DNA from: Flavobacterium araucananum
GTDB taxonomy: Bacteria; Bacteroidota; Bacteroidia; Flavobacteriales; Flavobacteriaceae
Reading direction: 5' to 3'
NCBI RefSeq assembly: GCF_002222055.1
Contig: NZ_MUGS01000006.1
Span: forward strand, 1 to 57,582
DNA: 57,582 bases
The translations under genes were made by a program, and so were the position numbers. The notes beneath the pieces are model-generated. The model saw only the letters and a list, made by a program, of their open reading frames with translations, made no database searches and was not told where the DNA came from. How positions within the stretch are numbered: position 1 is the first letter of the stretch; each line of letters begins with the position of its first letter. Below are positions 35,015 through 42,338 of this stretch, in pieces.

Positions 35015-36069
35015 GTTCTCGGTTGGAATATTTTTCCCTGCAATCCAATTTTAAGAATCCTGTTTTTAGAGTTCCACGGAGAATCGCTCAATTCTGTAGT
35101 GATAGAAAAAGGGTTTTGATCTTTGGGTTGCGGATAGCTGTATTTAAAGAAATTTACCATTTCTTCTACACGAACAGCATCTTTAGGAACTGCCTGTCCA
35201 TTATTGATAAAACGTCTGATATTGGTATACGAAGCATTATCAACATCTATAGAAAACGTAGAAAGTGGTGCAGTTTTTGGACTTTCGAAAGCATTTTCTA
35301 CGAATGTATTATAATCTTCCTGACTTGGTTCTACAGGCTGAACATTATTTGCATTTTTTAATTTGGCATTGAGTTCTTTCTCCGTAAGATTTTTATAAAT
35401 TCCGTTTTTGGTCTCAATAACGATCACTCCGTTTACGGCTTTGCTTCCGTATACAGACGTTGCTGCGGCATCTTTTAGGACTTTTATATCCTGAACATCA
35501 TTTGGATTAATTTTAGCGAATTGTTTTGACTTAACCGGAATTCCATCAATAATATACAATGGTTCATTTGCAGCTGATAAAGTTTGGGTTCCTCTAATCA
35601 TTACGGTTTTAGTTGGAGCTGCCTGAACATAACCAGAAGAAACTTGCACCGGAGCCACTTTGCCTTGCAGTGCTCTGTCGGCTTTAGTAGATCTTCTTTT
35701 CTCTACACGACTGTAGCTATTGTCTTCCCTTTCTGATGTTCCGTAACCTACAACGACCACTTCCTGCAATTGATTGTTGTTGTCCCGCATGCTTACATTA
35801 ATAACATTTGATTGTTTGACGATAATATTCTCATTATGCATCCCGATATAACTAAACATCAAAACATCTCCGGGTTGTGCCTGTATGGTATAATTGCCGT
35901 CAAAATTTGTTTGAGTCGTTTTTTTTGATTTTTGAACAGTAACGCTAACACCCGGAAGCGGCTGCTTAGACTGATCTGTAACTGTTCCGGTAATTGTTTT
36001 TTCCTGTGCCATAGATACGAAACATACAAGCATAGAAAGGGCTAATGAAATAAGTTTTACGTTTTTCAT
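34987..36069 (-). CDS. N-terminal part of the plug/vWA protein
   Basis: This 360-residue frame starts MKNVKLISLALSMLVCF with a Sec signal peptide. It holds a carboxypeptidase-regulatory-like domain, a TonB-plug-like segment (about 97-215), and the start of the vWF-N region (VDNASYTNIRRFINNGQ). The last 14 residues (IFQPRTCRLQIWYS) are out of frame relative to relatives and follow the frameshift site. On its own it lacks the vWA domain. It follows the anti-sigma-like gene by 36 nt in the sigma-factor operon. Confidence 0.8.
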   Translation of the reverse strand: MKNVKLISLALSMLVCFVSMAQEKTITGTVTDQSKQPLPGVSVTVQKSKKTTQTNFDGNYTIQAQPGDVLMFSYIGMHNENIIVKQSNVINVSMRDNNNQLQEVVVVGYGTSEREDNSYSRVEKRRSTKADRALQGKVAPVQVSSGYVQAAPTKTVMIRGTQTLSAANEPLYIIDGIPVKSKQFAKINPNDVQDIKVLKDAAATSVYGSKAVNGVIVIETKNGIYKNLTEKELNAKLKNANNVQPVEPSQEDYNTFVENAFESPKTAPLSTFSIDVDNASYTNIRRFINNGQAVPKDAVRVEEMVNFFKYSYPQPKDQNPFSITTELSDSPWNSKNRILKIGLQGKIFQPRTCRLQIWYS

Positions 36070-36105
36070 GATAGTAAGTTTTAAATTAAAAAGATTGTTT
36101 TACAG

Positions 36106-37071
36106 CTAGTTTTTAGCCGCTGGTTTTCCTGTTTTAGTAGTAATTATTACGACTCCTTTTTTTCCTTTTTCGCCATATTTTGATGTGGCTTCTAAGTCCT
36201 GAAGAACGGTAATTGTTTTAATTTCCTGTTTGTTCAATGGGGCATAAGGACTTGTTGGATTCTTACCAAATAAATCATTTTCTGAGTAGTAAACCCCATC
36301 GATAATATACAAAGGCTGATCTAATACTACAAGAGAATCTACATTTTCAGGTTGCAAATTAGCAATTTCAGCCTGCATCATTCGGTCTCTTTTTTCATCG
36401 TTAGTATGCGAAATAGGGTTTCCGTTAATGACAATTAGAGGAGCACTTTTTTTAGCCATTTGAGATTGTCTGTCTGCATACGCTGCTTTTGCTGATTCTC
36501 TTTCTCTTGTTTTTGAATATCCTGAATCCTGATCTGCTTTGTCTTTTGTAACTGTACTTTCGTCTTCGCTGGCATAAGAGGGTTGTATAGGTGCGGCAAC
36601 AGCTTCGGCAGCAATTCTTACAGGTGGTGCTTGCATTGCATGAGGTTCAGTTGCAAAAGAGCCTTGTACTTCATGAACGGCTACTTTTTGTTGTTGTTTA
36701 ATTTGTTTGTCTAAAATTTTAACAGCTTCGGCTTGTGGAACTATTTGAGGACTTGAAGAGACCACAGTATTGTTTTTTTGGGTTTCCTGTTTTTCGATCG
36801 TTTCTTTTGTAGTTTCATTAACGACAACTTTATTGTCTGGAGTTGTAGTTGCTTTATCTGATTTTATAAATTGAGATCCTACTGAAATTAGTAATAAAAG
36901 CGACGCTGCAATGGCAACTTTTTTCCATAGGGAAATGGTTTTTTTAGCTTCTTTTTTGTCGAGCTTATCTTCTACGCGTGACCAGACTTTTTCCATTCCC
37001 GGAAAATCCTTCAGCGCTGAGTTTTCTGCGGCTTCTTTAAACTTATCGAATATTTTATCTTGATTGTCCAT
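36106..37071 (-). CDS. Anti-sigma-factor-like membrane protein with a TonB-plug-like C-terminus
   Basis: The 321-residue protein has an N-terminal cytoplasmic helical region (1-45, DKIFDKFKEAAEN) that could bind the adjacent ECF sigma factor, one membrane helix (about 50-66), a long low-complexity periplasmic linker, and a C-terminal segment LYIIDGVYYSENDL...TSKYGEKGKKGVVIITTKTG that mirrors the TonB-plug motif of the downstream vWA protein (LYIIDGIPV, VNGVIVIETKNG). The order sigma, anti-sigma, plug/vWA with 2-nt and 36-nt gaps argues for one signalling operon. Anti-sigma function is inferred from position and topology. Confidence 0.7.
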   Translation of the reverse strand: MDNQDKIFDKFKEAAENSALKDFPGMEKVWSRVEDKLDKKEAKKTISLWKKVAIAASLLLLISVGSQFIKSDKATTTPDNKVVVNETTKETIEKQETQKNNTVVSSSPQIVPQAEAVKILDKQIKQQQKVAVHEVQGSFATEPHAMQAPPVRIAAEAVAAPIQPSYASEDESTVTKDKADQDSGYSKTRERESAKAAYADRQSQMAKKSAPLIVINGNPISHTNDEKRDRMMQAEIANLQPENVDSLVVLDQPLYIIDGVYYSENDLFGKNPTSPYAPLNKQEIKTITVLQDLEATSKYGEKGKKGVVIITTKTGKPAAKN

Positions 37072-37073
37072 GA

Positions 37074-37610
37074 CTATTTTGCTTTTTGGTAATACAATTT
37101 ATTTACTAATTCCTTTAGCTTGGTTTTAGCAGCATTCAATTGTGATTTTGATGTGCCTTCAGAAATGTTAAGCATTGCGGCTATCTCTTTATGTCCGAAA
37201 CCTTCAATAACAAAAAGGTTAAAAACAGTTTTGCAGCCGTCTGGAATATGGTTTAATAAATTGAGTAAATCCTCTTCTTCCAGCGTATTAATTTCTTCTG
37301 TAAAAGGTTGCGAAAGCAATTTGACATCATCGAGATACATATTAAAATTAGTGTTCTTCCTGATGGTTGCCAAACAATGGTTAACGGTTATTTTTCGTGC
37401 CCATGCCTCAAAAGCCAGAACTTCTTTAAGTTGTTCCAGTTTTGTAAATATGGTATAGAAAGCGTCAGCCATAGCTTCTTCGATTTCTTCTTCCTTTTTT
37501 AGGTATCGTTTGCAAAGGCGATACAATTTTGGAGCCATGTGCTCATAAACCTGACGCTGTGCATCGCGGTTCATTTTTTTGCAGTTAGAAATTAGCGTTT
37601 CGTTTATCAC
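37074..37610 (-). CDS. ECF-family RNA polymerase sigma factor
   Basis: The 178-residue protein has sigma region 2 (about 10-80, KLYRLCKRYLKKEEEIEEAMADAFYTIFTKL) and region 4 (about 115-170, GFGHKEIAAMLNISEGTSKSQLNAAKTKL, an HTH). Length and lack of regions 1 and 3 match ECF sigma factors, which answer envelope or stress cues. The annotated start is GTG 37610; ATG 37574 (MNRDAQRQV) is an alternative. The anti-sigma-like gene starts 2 nt after the stop, consistent with coupled expression. Confidence 0.9.
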   Translation of the reverse strand: MINETLISNCKKMNRDAQRQVYEHMAPKLYRLCKRYLKKEEEIEEAMADAFYTIFTKLEQLKEVLAFEAWARKITVNHCLATIRKNTNFNMYLDDVKLLSQPFTEEINTLEEEDLLNLLNHIPDGCKTVFNLFVIEGFGHKEIAAMLNISEGTSKSQLNAAKTKLKELVNKLYYQKAK

Positions 37611-37677
37611 AATTGTTGTCTTTATACTAAAGAGGGTTAAAAAGATAAAAAGGTTGGGAAGGTGATGATTTTTTTTT

Positions 37678-37739
37678 TAAAGGTTCAAAGATTCAGAGGT
37701 ACAAAGGTTTTGTAGAGACGCACTGCTGTGCGCTTCTAC
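37678..37739. repeat. Family B element joined to a GACGCAC hairpin
   Basis: AAAGGTTCAAAGATTCAG and GGTACAAAGGTTTTGTA (family B) at 37678-37714 run into an imperfect hairpin GTAGAGACGCAC (37712-37723) / GTGCGCTTCTAC (37728-37739). It lies in the gap between the sigma-factor gene and the propeller-protein gene. A shorter GACGCACAGCAG relic is at 52980-52992. Confidence 0.55.
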
Positions 37740-37797
37740 GTTACTATTATAATCGAAAAACTTTTTTGCAGAGACTTACAAAGCAAAATGATGTACC

Positions 37798-38634
37798 TTA
37801 TTTAAGAGGCAAAGTCAATTTGAAAATTTTAGTTTCTAAAACTTCTGTATCGTTATCCTCGCAAAGCAAAAACTCGATTTTGTTATTTTCTTTTTTATAG
37901 AAAGTCAGACCTTCAAATTTATTGGTTGCCGTTATTTTTTGCGTAAAATCTATTTTCATGGTTTTAAGATCGATTCTGCCAATAAAACTTCCCAGGATTT
38001 CTCCATCGTCATAAGTAGATTTGGTGTCTTCGGCTGTTGAAAGGAAATAAATTTTGTCTTCGACCAAAATTGCATCGGTAAAGCTGGAGCGAACGCCTTT
38101 TATTTTTGGCAATTTGTAATTGGTGGCGACCAATGCAAATTCTTCACCCAGATTTTTTGCATGAATCGTAAAAATGGTGTTTTTGTTGGATACTCCGTTT
38201 CCGCGATTGAATAAGTACCAGTTTTCGCCATCAAAGATTGCACCTTCGAGATTAAAATCTTCCGGTTTTATTTCGCCAAAACTTTGCATTAAACCGTACA
38301 AGTCAACCAGATTGTTTTTTTGTAGTACAGATTTGTTTTTAAGATCGAACTCGATCATTTTGTTTCGGTTTTCAGTAGAGCCGGAACCAAAAACATATAA
38401 GGTGTCATTATGACTGGTCAAGGATTCAAAATCCGGTTTTAGGTTTTTAGGAATGTTTTGCGTTGGATTGTCAATTAAAGCGTGTTGGTTTAATTGTTGG
38501 TTCTGCATATTGTATTCGTATAGAAATCCGCTGTTATCGCCAATGATATAAAGGGAATCGTTGTTGAAAAGTAATCCGGATGCTGAACCGATGCCTATGA
38601 TTTGAAATAATATTTCTAATGTAAATTTTTCCAT
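37798..38634 (-). CDS. Beta-propeller-like hypothetical protein
   Basis: The open frame extends to 38757, but the first 41 residues overlap a repeat element and look non-natural, so I choose ATG 38634 (MEKFTLEILFQIIG), giving 278 residues. Repeating units such as LLFNNDSLYIIGDNSGFLYEYN, LTSHNDTLYVFGSG, AIFDGENWYLFNRGNG, AILVEDKIYFLSTAED and LTFYKKENNKIEFLLCED suggest a beta-propeller, perhaps DUF6929-like. No signal peptide follows from this start. Function is unknown. It is divergent from the PPK2 gene. Confidence 0.65.
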   Translation of the reverse strand: MEKFTLEILFQIIGIGSASGLLFNNDSLYIIGDNSGFLYEYNMQNQQLNQHALIDNPTQNIPKNLKPDFESLTSHNDTLYVFGSGSTENRNKMIEFDLKNKSVLQKNNLVDLYGLMQSFGEIKPEDFNLEGAIFDGENWYLFNRGNGVSNKNTIFTIHAKNLGEEFALVATNYKLPKIKGVRSSFTDAILVEDKIYFLSTAEDTKSTYDDGEILGSFIGRIDLKTMKIDFTQKITATNKFEGLTFYKKENNKIEFLLCEDNDTEVLETKIFKLTLPLK

Positions 38635-38659
38635 GTATGTTGTTTTTGAATGCGAATGC

Positions 38660-38740
38660 CCAGCCCTGATGGTAATGAAAATGCTTTGAGAAGAAATTGT
38701 ATTTTTTCCTGACAAAACAAAGCGACCGGCGGAAGCTCTT
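38660..38740. repeat. Diverged repeat family G copy
   Basis: AGCCCTGATGG at 38662-38672 and GCGGAAGCTCTT at 38729-38740 match the two ends of the palindromic repeat at 5590-5668, though the middle differs and the palindrome is degraded. It covers the spurious N-terminal extension of the propeller-like protein frame. Confidence 0.5.
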
Positions 38741-38843
38741 GTTGTGGCTTGGAACAAAACAATTTGTTGAAAAAGTATTGCAATGAATAGCAGGAATATG
38801 CTTCGTAAAATTAGTATATTTATAATATAAAAATTCAGAAAAT

Positions 38844-39722
38844 ATGAAATCGATAGATCCCAATGATTTTAAAGTTACAGATAAAATAAAGTTATCAAAG
38901 ATTCCAACATTATTGAAGGTAAAAGCGGATGATGACGAAAAAGCAGAAAAACTGGATAAAGTACAGTCAAAACTGAGTGATTTGCAGGATGTCATGTATG
39001 CATATAACAAATATTCGGTTTTAATTTGCCTTCAGGGAATGGATACTTCCGGAAAAGATAGTTTGATTAGGGAAGTTTTTAAAGAATTTAATCCGCGTGG
39101 AGTAGTGGTGCACAGTTTTAAAACGCCCAATGCGGCCGAATTAGAACACGACTATCTGTGGAGACATTATATTGCACTGCCGGAAAAAGGAAAGTTTGCG
39201 ATTTTTAACCGTACGCATTACGAGAATGTTTTGGTAACACGTGTACATCCGGAATTTATTCTGGCAGAGAATTTACCGGGAATCAATACTGTGGATGATA
39301 TTACGCCAAAATTCTGGAAAAAGAGAATTGAACAAATCAATAATTTTGAAAGTCATATTGCAGAGAACGGTACGATTGTTCTGAAATTTTTTCTGCATTT
39401 GAGTAAAGAAGAGCAGCGCCAGCGCTTATTGCGTCGCCTGGAAGAGGGCAAACACAATTGGAAATTTTCTCCGGCAGATTTAAAAGAACGTGAATATTGG
39501 GATCAATATCAGGAATATTATGAAGAGGCGATAAACAAAACATCGACAGAGCTTGCTCCCTGGTATGTTATTCCTGCTGATGATAAAGAAATGGCACGGT
39601 ATATTGTAGCCAAAATTATTTGGGAAGAAATGCAAAAACATACGGATATAAAAGTACCGGAGCTGGATGATAAGGTAAAAGCCAATTTTGAGGATTACAA
39701 GAAAATACTGGAAAAGAGTTAA
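38844..39722 (+). CDS. Polyphosphate kinase 2 family (PPK2) protein
   Basis: The 292-residue enzyme transfers phosphate between polyphosphate and nucleotides. Walker A is GMDTSGKD (65-72), the Walker B/acceptor region FNRTHYENVLVTRVHPE (121-137), and RRLEEGKHNWKFSPADLKERE forms the lid. The segment order is that of single-domain PPK2 (class I/III: NDP or NMP kinase). Which nucleotide is favoured cannot be told from motifs. Its short intergenic neighbour to the left is the repeat G copy. Confidence 0.9.
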   Translation: MKSIDPNDFKVTDKIKLSKIPTLLKVKADDDEKAEKLDKVQSKLSDLQDVMYAYNKYSVLICLQGMDTSGKDSLIREVFKEFNPRGVVVHSFKTPNAAELEHDYLWRHYIALPEKGKFAIFNRTHYENVLVTRVHPEFILAENLPGINTVDDITPKFWKKRIEQINNFESHIAENGTIVLKFFLHLSKEEQRQRLLRRLEEGKHNWKFSPADLKEREYWDQYQEYYEEAINKTSTELAPWYVIPADDKEMARYIVAKIIWEEMQKHTDIKVPELDDKVKANFEDYKKILEKS

Positions 39723-39732
39723 GTGAGACTCT

Positions 39733-39917
39733 TTGGGTCAAAAATAGATATTTAACACATAGAAATATAGATATTTTTTTAGCTAAAAAGAATGCAAAAA
39801 GAAATACATTTCTTTGACATAGGTAGCTATGTGGATTTTACATAAGTGAAACGCCTTTTTTAAAGATCCAAAAACTATGTTTCTATGTGTTAAAATTAAT
39901 TACACCCAACGGGTTAA
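39733..39917 (-). repeat. Repeat family C copy 2 (185 bp, reverse orientation)
   Basis: Same length and layout as copy 1. The arms are TTAACACATAGAAATATAG (39752-39770) and CTATGTTTCTATGTGTTAA (39875-39893), with one mismatch. The outer end is ACCCAACGGGTTAA at 39904-39917. It fills the gap after the PPK2 gene. Confidence 0.75.
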
Positions 39918-39953
39918 GTGAGATAATTTTTTGGTTTGATGATTTTTATAAGC

Positions 39954-39990
39954 AACCCCTACAGATTTTTAAAACCTGTAGGGGTTTTTG
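39954..39990 (+). terminator. Intrinsic terminator after the PPK2 gene
   Basis: Perfect 11-bp stem AACCCCTACAG (39954-39964) and CTGTAGGGGTT (39976-39986) followed by T's. It separates the PPK2/repeat C region from the accessory cluster starting at 40113. The remaining 39991-40112 holds no gene and no TAnnTTTG match. Confidence 0.8.
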
Positions 39991-40112
39991 TTTAAATAGA
40001 ATGTTTATATATTACAGTCCTGAGGTGCCGGTTTATTTAAGATAAACTAAAAAATATAGAATTTTTCTTATATTCGCTAAAAATAATATAAGTACTACAA
40101 AAATTATATATT

Positions 40113-40850
40113 ATGGATACAGGCACATTTGGATTTGGAGAAAAACATGGACTGAAATTATCAGAATATTCGAACCTGTTTGGAGATCCTTTTTGGGGGC
40201 AATCAGGAGATTTTAAGGCAAGAAACATATATTTGCAATTGAGTGAAAAAGAAAAAGCCCTGATGCTTAAAGCAAATTATATTAAAATGATTGAAAAATC
40301 CAGAGAAAGAAATTTTAATATGGCAGCCGATTGTTTGCAGTGGTGGCTGGATGGTAATGGATTTCCGAAAACGATAGATTTTCATTGGCTTCGAGGGAAC
40401 AATGAGGTTATTGTTGCTGAAAATACAAATATAGAGCGTTTTGAAAACGATTCTGATTTATTAATTTTCCTTAACGCTTTAACTGAGAGAGAAACTAGTA
40501 CTTACGTTACTCATTTTGACCGTTCATTTACTGGAGGAATTTTTAGGGAATTATATTATGTGTGCGGAACAAGTACAATAACTTCAACCTGTTATTTCGC
40601 CATCACTAAAAAAACAAATAATTTTGTTTTATCGGGTAAAATAATCCATAAATGGTGGGATAGGTATGATTGGCATAAGGGAGCAAATGCCTATATTCCT
40701 AGTTTTGGCTATGTAAAAGACTCAGATGCCTTATTAGTAGAAAAATATTGTGGAGCAAGACCGTTTGATATGAGAAGTGAGTGGCAACAAAATTTTAATA
40801 AAACATTTCAAATGGATTCTGCCGGACACATAAATCTTAAATTAAAATAA
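40113..40850 (+). CDS. Cytosolic protein of unknown family heading the accessory cluster (possible effector)
   Basis: The 245-residue protein has no signal peptide or membrane helix. It begins MDTGTFGFGEKHGLKLSEYSNLFGDPFW, has a helical middle (SEKEKALMLKANYIKMIEKSRERN, AADCLQWWLDGNG) and a Trp/Tyr/His-rich C-terminal half (HFDRSFTGGIF, SGKIIHKWWDRYDWHKGANAYIPSFG). No catalytic motif I recognise is present. Its stop codon abuts the ATG of the first of four paralogous membrane-anchored genes (TAAATG), so translation is coupled. This layout resembles a detached toxin domain with an immunity gene array, or an orphan polymorphic-toxin end; both are inferences. Confidence 0.7.
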   Translation: MDTGTFGFGEKHGLKLSEYSNLFGDPFWGQSGDFKARNIYLQLSEKEKALMLKANYIKMIEKSRERNFNMAADCLQWWLDGNGFPKTIDFHWLRGNNEVIVAENTNIERFENDSDLLIFLNALTERETSTYVTHFDRSFTGGIFRELYYVCGTSTITSTCYFAITKKTNNFVLSGKIIHKWWDRYDWHKGANAYIPSFGYVKDSDALLVEKYCGARPFDMRSEWQQNFNKTFQMDSAGHINLKLK

Positions 40851-41270
40851 ATGAAAAAATATATATACATAGCCTTAGTGAGTATGGTTCTTTTATTTTC
40901 TGCTTATTATTATTGGCAAAACAGATATGTAAAGCTCTGCCCTGTAGTTGTGAACGAAGATGTTGGACTTGTATTTTTCTCTGAAACTTTTCACAATCAA
41001 CTTTTTAAATTTGCTGCACCAAACGAAGTCCCTAAGTATTATTATAAAAATATAAAGTACGTCTTAGACCGTTCAGGTCAAGAATATATTGTAAAAGATG
41101 GGGATATTTATATTAAGTACAAATATATGCACGACATGGAACTCATTTGGAATTACACAACTAGAACCACTAATCCTACCTGGTTTAATCTAAAAAGAGA
41201 AATGGACAGTATTAATGGAGATACAGAAAAACAAAAAGAACTGGATAGTATTATTAAAAATCTTAGATAA
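40851..41270 (+). CDS. Paralogous membrane-anchored protein 1
   Basis: The 139-residue protein starts MKKYIYIALVSMVLLFSAYYYWQNRYV, a single N-terminal membrane helix (about 5-22) with an N-in orientation, so about 115 residues lie outside the cytoplasm. The body shares with its three neighbours the core ETFHNQLFKFAAPNEVPKYYY, VLDRS, and MELIWNYTTRT. Its tail EKQKELDSIIKNLR is almost identical to that of paralog 3. Function is unknown. Immunity to the upstream protein is a hypothesis from the array layout. Confidence 0.75.
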   Translation: MKKYIYIALVSMVLLFSAYYYWQNRYVKLCPVVVNEDVGLVFFSETFHNQLFKFAAPNEVPKYYYKNIKYVLDRSGQEYIVKDGDIYIKYKYMHDMELIWNYTTRTTNPTWFNLKREMDSINGDTEKQKELDSIIKNLR

Positions 41271-41334
41271 CTTACTTTTTATCAAGAAGATTCTCAAAAC
41301 TTAGTTATTTAGGGATTAATTTAAATACAGAAAA

Positions 41335-41805
41335 ATGAAAAAGAAAATATACATAGGAATGATAGTTTTAATTCTTTTGTTAGCCTCTTATTCTGGTTAT
41401 TACTATTCGCAAAACAGGTATGTGGAATTTCGTCCTGTAATTGCAAAAGAATACGATCGTCAAATAATTTTTTTTGACAATGATCTTTACAAATTTGCAG
41501 AACCAAATGAAGTTCCTCCAAATTACTATAAGCATTTAAAGTGGGTTTTGGACCGTTGTCATGTCGATTATCTTGAAGAAAACGGAATCATATATGTCCA
41601 AAATAAACGCTTCAACGATATGAATCTTATGTGGAATTATACTACGAGAGCTACTTCTTCAGAGTTTTTTAAACTAGAAAGAGAAATGGATAGTACTAAT
41701 CTTATTTACGAAAAGGAGTATGTAGATTCGCAGAAAAAGATAATGGAGTCTTCTTTAATTGAAATTAAAGAAGACTCCATTAAAAGAGCTACTTTTTCTA
41801 AATGA
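41335..41805 (+). CDS. Paralogous membrane-anchored protein 2
   Basis: The 156-residue protein is anchored by residues about 5-24 and has the shared core KFAEPNEVPPNYYKHLKWVLDR, NGIIYVQNK and LMWNYTTRA. It is longer at the C-terminus than the others. The last ~14 codons before the end contain a perfect 19-bp inverted repeat (41741-41782) that encodes MESSLIEIKEDSI. The upstream 64-bp spacer is nearly identical to that before paralog 4. Confidence 0.75.
   Translation: MKKKIYIGMIVLILLLASYSGYYYSQNRYVEFRPVIAKEYDRQIIFFDNDLYKFAEPNEVPPNYYKHLKWVLDRCHVDYLEENGIIYVQNKRFNDMNLMWNYTTRATSSEFFKLEREMDSTNLIYEKEYVDSQKKIMESSLIEIKEDSIKRATFSK
41741..41782. repeat. Perfect 19-bp inverted repeat inside paralog 2
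   Basis: The arms 41741-41759 and 41764-41782 are exact reverse complements with a TGAA loop. The hairpin lies within coding sequence, 23 nt before the end of paralog 2. It is absent from the other three paralogs. Confidence 0.75.
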
Positions 41806-41851
41806 AAATCTTAAGATTTCATGGATTTTCGAATTGCTTTAAAACAAAAAA

Positions 41852-42274
41852 ATGAAAAAGAAAATTGGTATAACGTTAACAAGTGTGGCTCTTTTGTTTT
41901 TAGTTTATTATTATTGGCAAAACAGATATGTAGAACTTCGTCCTGTAGTTCCTGAAGAAATTTTAAACAGACCTGTATTTTTTCCTGAAACTTTTCATAA
42001 TCAGCTGTTTAAATTTGCTGAACCCAACGAAGTACCTAAATATTATTATAAAAATATAAGATGGGTTTTGGATCGTTCTAGCGTTGATTATATTGAAAAA
42101 AACGGAATTATTTATGTTAGAAATAAATTTTTAAATGACATGGAGATGGTTTGGAATTACACCACGAGAACAAGTAATATAGAATGGTTCAAATCACAAA
42201 GAGAAATGGACAGTGTAAATGGAAATACAGAAAACCAAACAGAACTGGATAGTATTATTAAAAATCTTAGATAA
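41852..42274 (+). CDS. Paralogous membrane-anchored protein 3
   Basis: The 140-residue protein is the closest relative of paralog 1: both share FPETFHNQLFKFAEPNEVPKYYYKNI-type cores, VLDRSS and the tail TELDSIIKNLR. The N-terminal helix is about 5-22. The C-terminus and following 64-bp spacer match those of paralog 1 with one base difference, showing recent duplication of a two-gene unit. Confidence 0.75.
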   Translation: MKKKIGITLTSVALLFLVYYYWQNRYVELRPVVPEEILNRPVFFPETFHNQLFKFAEPNEVPKYYYKNIRWVLDRSSVDYIEKNGIIYVRNKFLNDMEMVWNYTTRTSNIEWFKSQREMDSVNGNTENQTELDSIIKNLR

Positions 42275-42338
42275 CTTACTTTTCATCAAGAAGATTCTCA
42301 AAACTTAGTTATTTAGGGATTAATTTAAATACAGAAAA

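Larger units (their letters stand above)
33911..36069 (-). pseudogene. TonB-plug/vWA protein, reading frame split by a -1 frameshift (possibly programmed)
   Basis: Two overlapping frames together encode one expected protein of about 719 residues. The first (36069 down to 34987) has a signal peptide (1-21), a carboxypeptidase-like beta domain (24-95), a TonB-plug-like region with VVVGYGTSERE, LYIIDGIPV and VNGVIVIETK, and a vWF-N-like part ending LKIGLQGK (K346). The second (35014 down to 33911, no ATG of its own at the junction) carries the vWA domain with the metal site DVSGSMS and a DUF3520-like end. The frames join at GGA AAA (35037-35032), inside the slippery heptamer G GGA AAA; a -1 slip gives GKNIPTENLPAS, the sequence expected from relatives. 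Either one A is missing from the A-run, or frameshifting is used. Confidence 0.8.

Noticed and set aside
35002..35361. Open frame of 119 codons on the plus strand across the vWA frameshift
   Set aside because: It is antisense to the well-supported plug/vWA gene and has a composition unlike a real protein.
38635..38757. N-terminal 41-residue extension of the propeller-like protein
   Set aside because: It is encoded by a repeat element (family G copy) and ATG 38634 gives a better start.
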